Shown here: in pieces, positions 27,948 to 35,961 of the stretch
How positions within the stretch are numbered: the stretch's first letter is position 1
Layout of the letters: each line of letters starts with the position of its first letter
Source: RHKX01 sp963820055
GTDB taxonomy: Bacteria; Actinomycetota; Thermoleophilia; Solirubrobacterales; 70-9
Length of the DNA stretch: 64,000 nucleotides
Reading direction: 5' to 3'
Assembly: GCA_963820055.1 (NCBI GenBank)
Contig: CAWFYJ010000003.1
Coordinates: forward strand, 62,001 to 126,000
Notes under the pieces: model-generated
Told to the model about the DNA's origin: nothing
What the model saw: the letters and a program-made list of their open reading frames with translations, nothing else
Databases searched by the model: none
Position numbers and translations under genes: made by a program

Positions 27948-28019
27948 GGGCGTTACTGGGCTCGAACCAGTGACCTCCAGCTTGTCGAGCTGGCGCTCTC
28001 CCAACTGAGCTAAACGCCC
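27948..28019 (-). tRNA. tRNA-Val (GAC)
   Basis: 72 nt: acceptor GGGCGTT/AACGCCC, D-arm GCTC/GAGC, anticodon stem CCAGC/GCTGG, T-arm ACTGG-TTCGAGC-CCAGT. No CCA is encoded. The anticodon loop is TCGACAA, giving anticodon GAC but C instead of the near-universal U at position 33. It lies 13 bp after the sulP stop on the same strand and may be co-transcribed with it. Confidence 0.93.
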
Positions 28020-28032
28020 GGGATGCGGCAAT

Positions 28033-29722
28033 CTAGCAGCGGTCCGCGTCCGGGCGCCCGAGCTTGTGGGCTCCGCGGACGGCCTCATCCGTGGTCGGAT
28101 AGGTGCGCTCGACCAGATCGGCGGCACCGGCGCGGATGATCAGGTCCCGGACCTGGCCGATGTCCTTGGCGAGGAGCAGCCGCACACGCCGCGCCTCGAG
28201 CCGCTCGCGAAGCGCCTCGAGCATCTCCGCAGCGGTGACGTCCACGAAGGGGATCGTCTCGGAATCGATCACGACCGCGATCGTCTCCGGCTTCAGCATC
28301 GACAGCACCCGGTGGCGGATCTGGTCGGAGTTGGCGAAGAAGATCCCGCCCTCGGGACGGAGGACGACGACCTCGGGATCCTCGACCGCGTCGGGGTGGC
28401 GGCCGACGTCCTCCCAGTGGCCGGCGCCGCCCGGAAGGCGGCCGAGCCGGGCCACGTTGAGCCGCGAGGAGCGGTAGAGCAAAAGCAGGAACGAGATTCC
28501 GATGCCGATCGCAAGGCCGGCCAGGATGCCGAAGACCATGACCCCGGCCATCGCCGCGAAGGCGGCGATGAAGTCGGTCCGTGCGACGAATCCGTAGAAG
28601 CGCGCCAGCCGGATCGAATAGGCGCGGTAGAGGCGCCCCAGCCCGGGGATGTCGACGAGTTCGACCAGGGCGGCGATGACGACCGCGCCGAGCACCGCCT
28701 CCGGCACCTTCTCGAAGAGGCCGGTAAGGAGGAGGATCGTGACGATCGTCAGCGCCGCGACGACGATTCCCGTGAGCTGCGAGGTCGACCCGGCATCGGA
28801 GCCGATTGCCGACTTCGACAGGCTGCCGTTGACGGTCATCCCGTTCGAGAGGCCGGCGCCGATGTTGGCGACACCGAGCCCGATCAGCTCGCGGTTCGGA
28901 TCGATCTCGTCGCCGTTCTTCGCGTAGGCCTTCGCCGCGCCGAGGCCCTCGGCAAAACCGACGAACATGATCCCGGCGGCGCCCGCGACCAGCGCGCCGA
29001 CGTCCCCGAATCCGACATCGGGAAGTCCGAGCGACGGAAGACCGGCCTCGATGTGGCCGACGACGGCGATGTCGCCGTGAGACGCCGAAGATCTCGACCG
29101 CGACAACGGAGCCGACGAGGACGATCAGGGCACCCGGCATCATCGGCCCGACCCGCCTCCCCGCGAGCACGATCGCCAGCGAGCCGAACCCGATCAGCAT
29201 CGTCACGATGCTCGAGTCGCCGAGGTTGCCGGCGAGGTCGGCGAGCTGTTCGAAGAAGTTGCCGCTCCCCGCCGGGACGCCGAAGAGCTCCGGCAGCTGC
29301 CCGACCATGATCGTCAGGGCGAGGCCGACGATGAACCCCTTGAGCACCGGCGCCGAGATGAAGCTCGCGATGAAGCCGAGGCGGAGCAGTCCGGCCACGA
29401 GCGCGACGATGCCGACGGTGATCGCCAGCGCCGCCGTCATCGCCAGGAAGTCGCCGCCGCCGGCGACGAGGTCGCCGACCGTCGCAGCGGAGAGTGCTGC
29501 GGTGGCGGCCGAGGGGCCGACGATCAGGTGCCGGGAGCTGCCGAAGATCGCGTAGAGGACCAGTGCAGCCGGCGCTGCGTACAGGCCGACGATCGGCGAG
29601 ACGCCGGCGATTGACGCGTAGGCGAGCGACTCGGGGATGAGGACGGCCCAGACCGTCAGTCCCGCAAGGACGTTGCGGGTGAGCGCCTTGTGCGAGTCGG
29701 CTTCTCGCCGCGCGTCGGCCAC
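28033..29722 (-). CDS. SulP family anion transporter with STAS domain, frame broken
   Basis: Inner-membrane transporter of about 562 residues of the SLC26/SulP family, which moves sulfate, bicarbonate or other anions. The N-terminal part has LAGLTVWAVLIPESLAYASI and GLYAAPAALVLYAIFGSSRH, the family signature. After a frame slip near 29085 the helices continue (GIMFVGFAEGLGAAKAYAKN, GMTVNGSLSKSAIGSDAGS). The C-terminus is a STAS domain with AVVIDSETIPFVDVTAAEML, its Thr being in the position often phosphorylatable. GTG start at 29722. Substrate unknown. It is divergent from the beta-lactamase-like gene. Confidence 0.92.
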
Positions 29723-29788
29723 GCATCCATCCTAGGCCCGCTTTCGGAAACGCTCCGCCGACGTCACCTCGTATTAGGCTCCGCCCCC

Positions 29789-30865
29789 ATGGGCCTGGAG
29801 AGCCTTGACCAGACGCTCGCGCGGCTCGCCGGTTCGAGCGTGCCGGGAGTGGAGGCGGCGGTCGTCAAAGCCGACGGCGAGACGCACTTCTCCGGCTCCG
29901 GCCTGCGCGACGTTGCCGCGGCCGTGCCCGTCGGCCCGGACACCGCCTTCCTCTGGTTCTCGATGACGAAGATCGTCACCGCGACGGCAGCGATGCAGTT
30001 GATCGAGGAGGGCAGGCTCGACCTCGACGACCGGGTCACCGAGCACCTGCCGCAGTTCCCGCAGCCGCGTGACGGCTGGCCCGATGTCCGTGTCCGCCAT
30101 CTGCTCAGCCACTCGTCCGGGCTGGCGAACCCCCTCCCGGTCCGCTGGGTCCACCCCGCTGACGAGGCGGGCCGCGACCCACGCGAGTTCGCGATGGAAT
30201 TGCTCGCGAAGAACGGGCGCCTGCGCTCCGAAGCGGGAGCGAAGGCCGTCTACTCGAACCTCGGCTACATCGCGCTCGGCGAGGTCATCGCGGCGGCCGC
30301 CGGGGTCCGGTTCGAGGAGTTCGTCAAGTCACGGATCCTCGACCCCCTCGGGATGACCCGGACCGGGTTCTCCTACGCGGGACTCGGCGAGGACACGGCG
30401 GTCGGCTATCAGCGCCGGTTCCACCCGATGACGCCGCTGTTCAGGCTGATCCTTCCCCGCGGCATCGTCGACGGGCCACAGGGACGCTGGCTCGCCTTCA
30501 ACCGCTTCCTCGTCGACGGGGCGGCATACGGCGGCCTCGTCGGGTCGGCCCGTGATGCCGCACGGTTCATGGCCGTCCACCTCGGAGGTGGGCGGCTCGA
30601 GGGCGCTCGAATCCTCTCGGCGGATGGAGTCGCAGCCATGCAGGCGATCCAGGCGATGGGTCCGAAGATCGACGTCGGGTACGGGTGGTTCCGTCGCGGC
30701 GCTCATCGATCCGGGTCCGATTTCGTCGAGCACCTCGGCGGCGGAGGCGGCTTCTGGAACATGATGCGGATCCACCCCGACCGCGGCGTCGGCGTCCTCT
30801 GCATGGGTAATGCCACCTCTTACGACCACGAAGCGGTGGCGGCGGCGGCGATACACCGTCCCTGA
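29789..30865 (+). CDS. Serine beta-lactamase/esterase family protein
   Basis: 358 residues of the class C beta-lactamase/penicillin-binding fold (COG1680 type). The active-site Ser-x-x-Lys is FSMTKIV near residue 62, the Tyr-x-Asn triad member is AVYSNLGY near 155, and a HLGGGGG near 325 stands in place of the KTG motif. VRHLLSHSSGLANP is typical of the family. No signal peptide is seen, so it is probably cytoplasmic, as for esterase-like members. The substrate is unknown. ATG at 29789 was chosen over more upstream in-frame starts, because the added residues would overlap the divergent sulP start. Confidence 0.9.
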   Translation: MGLESLDQTLARLAGSSVPGVEAAVVKADGETHFSGSGLRDVAAAVPVGPDTAFLWFSMTKIVTATAAMQLIEEGRLDLDDRVTEHLPQFPQPRDGWPDVRVRHLLSHSSGLANPLPVRWVHPADEAGRDPREFAMELLAKNGRLRSEAGAKAVYSNLGYIALGEVIAAAAGVRFEEFVKSRILDPLGMTRTGFSYAGLGEDTAVGYQRRFHPMTPLFRLILPRGIVDGPQGRWLAFNRFLVDGAAYGGLVGSARDAARFMAVHLGGGRLEGARILSADGVAAMQAIQAMGPKIDVGYGWFRRGAHRSGSDFVEHLGGGGGFWNMMRIHPDRGVGVLCMGNATSYDHEAVAAAAIHRP

Positions 30866-30919
30866 TTCCCGCGCAAGCCAACGGAAGCAGTGTCAACGAA
30901 AGCAAGGAGTAGATCGAGC

Positions 30920-31309
30920 ATGGACGAGCACACCGGCGGCTGCCTCTGCGGCGACGTTCGAATCACGGCTGCGGGAAGCCCCAACCGGGTCGGTCTCTGC
31001 CACTGCCTCGACTGCCGCAAGCACCACGGCGCCGTCTTTTACGCCGCCGGGATGTTCCCGCAGGAGGCGGTGACCATCACGGGCGACACCCGCGACTACG
31101 AAGGGCGGTTCTTCTGCCCCCGCTGCGGCTCATCCGTCTTCTCACGGTACGAAGACGAGATCGAGATCTACCTCGGCACCCTCGACGCCCCCGACCAGCT
31201 CACGCCCACCTACGAGAGCTGGACCATCCGCCGCGAGTCCTGGCTGCCGCCGTTCCCGCTCGACCACCACTACGAGCGCAACCGCGAGGCGACGGACCCG
31301 TACGAGTAG
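30920..31309 (+). CDS. GFA (glutathione-dependent formaldehyde-activating) family zinc protein
   Basis: 129 residues with the three cysteine clusters of the family: GGCLCGDVRI, LCHCLDCRKHHGAVF and FFCPRCGSSVFSRYEDE. They bind two zinc ions in known structures. Actual substrates of most members are unknown, so a formaldehyde role should not be assumed. A strong AAGGAG lies 11 bp before the ATG at 30920, which selects this start over an in-frame GTG at 30890. It follows the beta-lactamase-like gene on the same strand by 54 bp. Confidence 0.93.
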   Translation: MDEHTGGCLCGDVRITAAGSPNRVGLCHCLDCRKHHGAVFYAAGMFPQEAVTITGDTRDYEGRFFCPRCGSSVFSRYEDEIEIYLGTLDAPDQLTPTYESWTIRRESWLPPFPLDHHYERNREATDPYE

Positions 31310-31471
31310 CGAGCGATCGTTTGCGGGGAGGAATCAGGGGAACAACGCGCTGACTCGCACAGTTGCAAGGCAAAGCGAGAGGCCGAGGCACGGAAAGCTC
31401 TCGGGCAGAGGATTCGGGAGGGCGCGGCACGGAGCTGGGCCCTCCCGCTCGTCATAGCTGCCCCCGCTAGA

Positions 31472-31541
31472 GGCGCCTACCGGAGTCGAACCGGTGTAAA
31501 CGGCTTTGCAGGCCGCTGCGTAGCCACTCCGCCAAGGCGCC
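31472..31541 (-). tRNA. tRNA-Cys (GCA)
   Basis: Acceptor GGCGCCT/AGGCGCC, anticodon loop CTGCAAA with GCA, T-arm CCGGTTCGACTCCGG. The discriminator base is T, as usual for tRNA-Cys, and CCA is not encoded. It lies between the GFA gene and the PI-PLC-like gene, which read the other way. Confidence 0.95.
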
Positions 31542-31600
31542 GAGCGACGGCAAGGGTACCCACTTGTGCCGGACGCGAGGCCACGGGTAGATTGGCGCCG

Positions 31601-32569
31601 ATGGATTCTCGTCGGACCGTTCGCGCAGCCCTGCTCGCATGTCTCCTCGCCGCCGCCCTCGGGGCCGGTTTCTCGGCGACGGCGTCGGCGAAGATCAACC
31701 GCTGTAACGGGCAGAAGGTGTTGTGTAACCAGCCGTTCAACGAGGTGGTGCTGGCCGGCGCCCACAACGCGATGTCGAACGAGGCGCTCGGGTGGGTGCT
31801 CCCGAACCAGTCGATCGCGATCCCCGACCAGCTCCAGTTCGGGATCCGCGCCTTCCTGATCGACACCTATTACGGGGTGAAGCGCGAGGACGGGATCGTG
31901 GTCAACTCGAATGCCGACGATCCGGCGGCTCGCACATATCTGTGTCACGTCTACTGCCAGCTCGGCTCGTCGCGGCTGGCGCCGGTGTTGCGGCAGATCC
32001 GCAAGTTCCTCCGTAACCGCCCCAACAACGTCCTGCTGATCGACAACGAGGACTACATCCACCCCGCCGCCTTCGCCCGGGCGATGAAGCGCAGCAAGCT
32101 CCTCGATTACGTCTACGACGGGCCGATCGACGAGTGGCCGACGCTGCGGCAGATGATCAAGTCGAAGCAGCAGATCGTGATGCTCGCCGACAACGACGCC
32201 GGCGACTTCCCGTGGTACCACCGCACCTACCAGGGGATCCTCCAGGAGACGCCCTACACCTTCCCGACGCCCGACAAGCTGACCGACCCGGCCAACTGGG
32301 AGGCCAGCTGCGGGCCGAACCGCGGCGACGTGACCGGCTCGATGTTCTTGATGAACCACTGGTCGCCGCCGACGGCGCCGCCGAAGCCCGACCTCGAGAA
32401 GTCCGCCGAGGTGAACGCCCGCAACGTGATCGTCGGACGGGCCGAGAAGTGCGCTGAGGTCCGCGGCCGGCTGCCCTCGATAATCGCCGCCGACCAGGTG
32501 ACGGCCGGCGACCTGCTCGGCGCCGTGCGGGACCTGAACGGCATCGCGGCGGCGACGCCGGGCCCGTGA
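31601..32569 (+). CDS. Secreted PI-PLC X-domain-like phosphodiesterase
   Basis: 322 residues with an N-terminal signal peptide (RRTVRAALLACLLAAALGAG, then ASA cleavage region). The TIM-barrel start has the catalytic-His block EVVLAGAHNAMS. IRAFLIDTYYGV, NNVLLIDNEDYI and GSMFLMNHWSPP follow the layout of bacterial PI-PLC X-domain proteins. The second His and other catalytic residues could not be assigned with certainty, so hydrolytic activity is an inference. An in-frame TTG lies 9 bp upstream. The stop overlaps the next gene's GTG start by 4 bp. Confidence 0.85.
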   Translation: MDSRRTVRAALLACLLAAALGAGFSATASAKINRCNGQKVLCNQPFNEVVLAGAHNAMSNEALGWVLPNQSIAIPDQLQFGIRAFLIDTYYGVKREDGIVVNSNADDPAARTYLCHVYCQLGSSRLAPVLRQIRKFLRNRPNNVLLIDNEDYIHPAAFARAMKRSKLLDYVYDGPIDEWPTLRQMIKSKQQIVMLADNDAGDFPWYHRTYQGILQETPYTFPTPDKLTDPANWEASCGPNRGDVTGSMFLMNHWSPPTAPPKPDLEKSAEVNARNVIVGRAEKCAEVRGRLPSIIAADQVTAGDLLGAVRDLNGIAAATPGP

Positions 32570-33396
32570 CCGCTGTCCGGGCCGAGCGCAGCTCCGCCCT
32601 CGCCTACCTCGAGGCGAGACCCGACGGCGACGCCCACCCCTCCCCCCTTCTCTGTCTGCACGGCTTCCCCGAGACGTCGTTCATGTGGCGGGGACTGCTC
32701 AACGCCGCCTCGGACGCCGGATTCCGCGCCCTCGCCCCGGACATGCCGGGGTCGGGCCGCTCGCCGGCCGACCCGCCGAACACCTGGGAGCGGCTCGTGG
32801 AAGCCGTCGAAGCGTTCGTCGCCGAGCTCGACCTGCCGCCGGTCGTCCTCGTCGTCCACGACTGGGGCGGGCTGATCGGGCTGCGTTGGGCGTGCGAGCA
32901 TCCCGAGCGGGTGGCGGCGCTCGTCATCGCCGACTCCGGCTTCTTCCCGGACGGCAAGTGGCACGGCATGGCGGCCGGGCTTCGCACCGCGGGAACCGGC
33001 GAGGAGATGCTGGCGGCGATGGACCGCGAGTCGTTCGGCGGCCTGATGGCGGCGGTCTCGCCGGGAATGACCGACGAGGCGATCGACGAGTACGCGCTGT
33101 CGCTCGAGACCGAGGCGGGCCAGGCGGCGATCCTCGAGATGTACCGCTCCGGCGACTTCGAGAAGCTGGCCGTCCATGACGGCGCCCTCGGCCGGCTCGG
33201 CGTGCCGACGCTGATCGTCTGGGGGGAGAACGACGAGTTCGCGCCCGTCGCAGGAGCCCACCGCTTCCGCTCCGAGATCCCCGGCTCGGAGTTGAAGGTC
33301 TTCCCGGACGCCGGCCACTTTCTCTTCTCCGACGCTCCCGAGGAGAGTGTCGCTGCGGTCGTCGATTTCCTGCGGGGGTTGCCACCCGAAGGCTGA
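32566..33396 (+). CDS. Alpha/beta hydrolase, epoxide hydrolase/dehalogenase-like
   Basis: 276 residues. LLCLHGFPETSFMWRGLL gives the oxyanion-hole HGFP, and VVHDWGGLIGLRWACEHP puts an Asp at the nucleophile elbow, as in epoxide hydrolases and haloalkane dehalogenases. The late acid lies in TLIVWGENDEFAP and the catalytic His in FPDAGHFLFSDAPEE. The natural substrate is unknown. The GTG start overlaps the PI-PLC-like stop (GTGA), so the two are coupled. Confidence 0.9.
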   Translation: MTAVRAERSSALAYLEARPDGDAHPSPLLCLHGFPETSFMWRGLLNAASDAGFRALAPDMPGSGRSPADPPNTWERLVEAVEAFVAELDLPPVVLVVHDWGGLIGLRWACEHPERVAALVIADSGFFPDGKWHGMAAGLRTAGTGEEMLAAMDRESFGGLMAAVSPGMTDEAIDEYALSLETEAGQAAILEMYRSGDFEKLAVHDGALGRLGVPTLIVWGENDEFAPVAGAHRFRSEIPGSELKVFPDAGHFLFSDAPEESVAAVVDFLRGLPPEG

Positions 33397-33510
33397 AACG
33401 GGATCCGTGTTTGGGTTTCGCAGCCGCGGGTATCGATCCCGCGTCAGGCGGGTCGTAACAAGGACCCGGCCCTCTCCCTCGGGTCCGGTTCGAAGCAGAC
33501 CGTCTGCACT

Positions 33511-33557
33511 GCGGACGAGTCGCCCATCTCAGTTGCTGCTGCGGGCGACTCGTCTGC
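33511..33557. terminator. Long hairpin between convergent genes, likely bidirectional terminator
   Basis: GACGAGTCGCCC (33514-33525) pairs perfectly with GGGCGACTCGTC (33543-33554), and the stem extends to 15 pairs with one G-U. Two shorter hairpins lie just upstream at 33425-33443 and 33462-33486. The location between convergent genes suggests termination from both sides. No U tract is present. Confidence 0.5.
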
Positions 33558-33578
33558 GTGGCTGGCCGTACCGGATCG

Positions 33579-34100
33579 CTACCCGTCGAGCCGGTCGAGC
33601 TCCTCCTCGAGGTAGATCAGGAACGGGAGGTTTGGGTTGCTCCCGATGAGGACCTCGAGAGTCCTCCGGTAGTGGTCCATCCGCTCGTCGGAGATGTCGT
33701 CTCCGGTGTCGAGGTATCGGGTGGTCGCGAGCTTGTCGGCCGCATAGATCGCAGCGACGAGCCGGTCTTGGGACATGCGCTGCCGGTGCTCGGCCTTGCG
33801 CTCCCGGTAGTCCTCGATTCCCTCGTTCTCGGTCATCTCGCCGACCAGGCGGGTTACCTCCGGTCCGAACTCGGTCGCGAGCTCGGAGAGGCTCACAGTG
33901 GTGTCCTCGATCACGTCGTGAAGCAGAGCCGCGGCGACGATCTCGTCGGGGAAGCCCTCCGCGCAGAGCAGCGCCGCAACCGCGACCGGGTGGGCGATCG
34001 TCGTGTCATCGGTGCCCCGCCTGCCGTGGGCCTCCGCAGCGACGGCGAAGGCCTGCTGAAGCAGCGGTGAGCGATCTATCCAATCCGGTCGCGGCTCCAC
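33579..34100 (-). CDS. Stand-alone HD hydrolase resembling (p)ppGpp hydrolases (MESH1-like)
   Basis: 173 residues. The metal-binding HD pattern is TIAHPVAVAALLCAEG, then AAALLHDVIEDT (HD plus the ED pair), then AAIYAADKLATTRYL. This is the arrangement in the hydrolase domain of SpoT/Rel and in small alarmone hydrolases. There is no synthetase, TGS or ACT domain. GTG start. A nucleotide-phosphate hydrolase role is probable, but the substrate is inferred only from family resemblance. It lies 80 bp downstream of the histone-H1-like gene on the same strand. Confidence 0.82.
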   Translation of the reverse strand: MEPRPDWIDRSPLLQQAFAVAAEAHGRRGTDDTTIAHPVAVAALLCAEGFPDEIVAAALLHDVIEDTTVSLSELATEFGPEVTRLVGEMTENEGIEDYRERKAEHRQRMSQDRLVAAIYAADKLATTRYLDTGDDISDERMDHYRRTLEVLIGSNPNLPFLIYLEEELDRLDG

Positions 34101-34180
34101 GCGCTCAATGGTTGAAAGCCCGGGGGACCTCCGTGTTAATTGGCAGTTGCCGATCTCCGCGGGTTCGCCGGGCCGGGCGG

Positions 34181-34492
34181 TCAGGCCGTCGTCTTCGATC
34201 GCGACCTGGCGGCCTTCTTCGCACTCCTGCTGCGCTTCTCGGCGTTGACCCGACGGGTCCTCGCAGCCTTCTTGGCGGCCTCGGACCGCTTCTCGGGACC
34301 ACCCTTGGCCCGATCCTTGATCTCATCAGCGGCGGCGCTCAACTCTGCAGCCGCCTTCCGCGCCGGGCCGGCCTTGCCGGGGCCGTCCGCCGGGAGAGCC
34401 TTCGACACCTTCGTCGCGACCTTCTTGCGGACGCCACTCGAGCGCAGGCGCTCGTAGAGCTTCGTGTCAGCTTTGTTCTTCGTCTTCGCCAT
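34181..34492 (-). CDS. Histone H1-like lysine/alanine-rich basic protein
   Basis: 103 residues. The first half has KLYERLRSSGVRKKVATKVS. The second half is a Lys/Ala/Arg-rich run with PEKRSEAAKKAARTRR and EKRSRSAKKAARSRSK. Such tails bind DNA non-specifically in bacterial H1-like and HU-tail proteins, so a nucleoid role is likely but unproved. A good Shine-Dalgarno GGAGGT lies 7 bp before the ATG at 34492, which rules out the longer in-frame reading. It is downstream of tRNA-Gly. Confidence 0.78.
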   Translation of the reverse strand: MAKTKNKADTKLYERLRSSGVRKKVATKVSKALPADGPGKAGPARKAAAELSAAADEIKDRAKGGPEKRSEAAKKAARTRRVNAEKRSRSAKKAARSRSKTTA

Positions 34493-34659
34493 TCTCAACC
34501 TCCGGGTGGGAATTTCTCTCTCCCAGAAGCCTTTCCCGCCCCCGAGCAAGCGAAACGTCGAACGGCAGATCAGATGAGGCCAGCCGGCGCCCGTCATACG
34601 ATTCCCCGGGCGCGACAGGCGACGACGGAGCTCCGTAGGCGGGGGCCTTCCGTTCCGAA

Positions 34660-34732
34660 GCGGCTGATGGGATTCGAACCCACGACCTTCTGCATGGCAA
34701 GCAGACGCTCTAGCCAGCTGAGCTACAGCCGC
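34660..34732 (-). tRNA. tRNA-Gly (GCC)
   Basis: 73 nt: acceptor GCGGCTG/CAGCCGC, D-arm GCTC/GAGC, anticodon loop TTGCCAT, T-arm GTGGG-TTCGAAT-CCCAT (one mismatch-type closing pair). The base after the acceptor is T, as expected for tRNA-Gly. CCA is not encoded. Confidence 0.95.
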
Positions 34733-34743
34733 ACGGTCGCGGG

Positions 34744-34749
34744 AGTATA
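34744..34749 (-). promoter_or_regulatory. -10 element of tRNA-Gly promoter
   Basis: On the minus strand TATACT ends 11 nt before the mature 5' end of tRNA-Gly, the usual spacing for a short 5' leader. A matching -35 was not found. Confidence 0.4.
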
Positions 34750-34782
34750 GCCTCGCCGGGGCGGTCGATTGCGCCCGGCGAA

Positions 34783-35184
34783 TCAGTCACCGGCGTCGAG
34801 CGCCTCGTTGACCAGACGGTCCGCCTCAGCGTTGAGGTGGCGCTTGACGTGGCGGATCGACCAGGTGTCGAAGTCGGCGAGCGCAGCCTTTGCGGCCGCG
34901 TGGAGCGGCTTCATGTTCGGGTCCTTGACCTTGTACTCGCCGCGAACCTGCTTGACGATCAGCTCCGAGTCGCCGACGAGATCGAGCTCGGAGGCGCCGA
35001 GGGCCGCGGCGCGTTCGATCCCGAAGATCAGCGCCCGGTACTCGGCGACGTTGTTGGTGGCGCGACCGATGACTTCGCCGGCGCTGTCGACGATCTCACC
35101 GTTCGCGTCGCTGAGGACGGCCGCGATCGCAGCCGGGCCGGGGTTGCCCCGCGACCCGCCGTCGACGTGGACCGTCAGCTTCAA
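34783..35184 (-). CDS. Ribonuclease HI-like protein
   Basis: 133 residues of the RNase H fold, similar to the N-terminal domain of actinobacterial Rv2228c-type proteins. The catalytic acidic residues are visible: Asp in LTVHVDGGSRGNPGPAAI, Glu in NNVAEYRALIFGI, Asp in LVGDSELIVKQVRG and Asp in LNAEADRLVNEAL. It probably cleaves RNA in RNA-DNA hybrids. The TTG at 35184 overlaps the upstream stop (TTGA) and was chosen for that coupling. No phosphatase domain is fused. Confidence 0.9.
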   Translation of the reverse strand: MKLTVHVDGGSRGNPGPAAIAAVLSDANGEIVDSAGEVIGRATNNVAEYRALIFGIERAAALGASELDLVGDSELIVKQVRGEYKVKDPNMKPLHAAAKAALADFDTWSIRHVKRHLNAEADRLVNEALDAGD

Positions 35185-35897
35185 GCTTCTTCGACCGGGG
35201 TCGAGGAGGCCGTCTTCTCCTCCAGCGTTCCGTCGACCGCTGCCATCAGATTCCAGGCCCGGTCCGCGGAGCCGAGCTGGTCGATCGTGTCGCCCTTGCC
35301 GGACTCGCGGACCTCGTGCCCGCGGCCGGAGACGCTGACCTCCCACTGGTACCAGGTGAGCTCCCAGGCGATCGTCAGACGGACGACGTCCGCGTCCCCG
35401 TTGCCCTTGCGGACCAGCGCCGTCGCCCGCGGTGCCCCGAGGGTCCTCGTCAGGCCGGCGACGGTGCGGCGATGGTCGGAGTGATTGAAGGCGTAGACGG
35501 CGTCGGCGACGCTGGTCGAGGTCGGCGGCGGCGCCGGCTCGAGGTCCGGCTCGGGCTCGAAGTCCTGGTCCGCCGCCGGCTCGGGGCCGCGCCGCCCCTG
35601 CGGGGCGGTGGGCTCGACCACCGGTTCCTCCCCGGTCGCCGGCTGGCGCCGTGACCAGAGGCCGCCGAGGACCTGCGCGCCGCGGTTGCGGCGGCGGTCA
35701 CGCCCTGCCGCCGTCCCGCCGGCGGCCGCCGCTTCCTCGGGGCGGAGCCAGCCGGAGGCCTCGGCCCGCGGCTTGCAGAGCTCGCAGACCTCGACCTCGG
35801 CCCCGTCCCGGGTGATGAAGGCGATCGGGCGCTCTCCCGGCAGGAGCCTGCGGCCGCAGATCGCGCAGGTCGGGTCGGGTCGGGTCTCGTCGAACAT
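35181..35897 (-). CDS. Zinc-ribbon protein of unknown function
   Basis: 238 residues. An N-terminal treble-clef-like zinc site is made by CAICGRRLLPGER and CELCKPRAE. A Pro/Glu-rich linker covers about residues 60-125. A C-terminal domain (VYAFNHSDHRRTVAGLTRTL through YQWEVSVSGRGHEV) has alternating beta pattern. It may be nucleic-acid-linked, given its coupling to the RNase H-like gene through a TTGA overlap, but this is inference only. The ATG at 35897 is preferred to a TTG two codons upstream. Confidence 0.75.
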   Translation of the reverse strand: MFDETRPDPTCAICGRRLLPGERPIAFITRDGAEVEVCELCKPRAEASGWLRPEEAAAAGGTAAGRDRRRNRGAQVLGGLWSRRQPATGEEPVVEPTAPQGRRGPEPAADQDFEPEPDLEPAPPPTSTSVADAVYAFNHSDHRRTVAGLTRTLGAPRATALVRKGNGDADVVRLTIAWELTWYQWEVSVSGRGHEVRESGKGDTIDQLGSADRAWNLMAAVDGTLEEKTASSTPVEEA

Positions 35898-35961
35898 CGC
35901 CAACAGGTTAAGTCACGCGGCGGGGGTGACCGCGAGGCCGCCGCTCGTGCCGGATCGGGGC

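Noticed and set aside
33424..33443. T-arm-like hairpin suggesting a fourth tRNA.
   Set aside because: The loop does not fit TTCRANY and no acceptor or anticodon stem can be formed around it.
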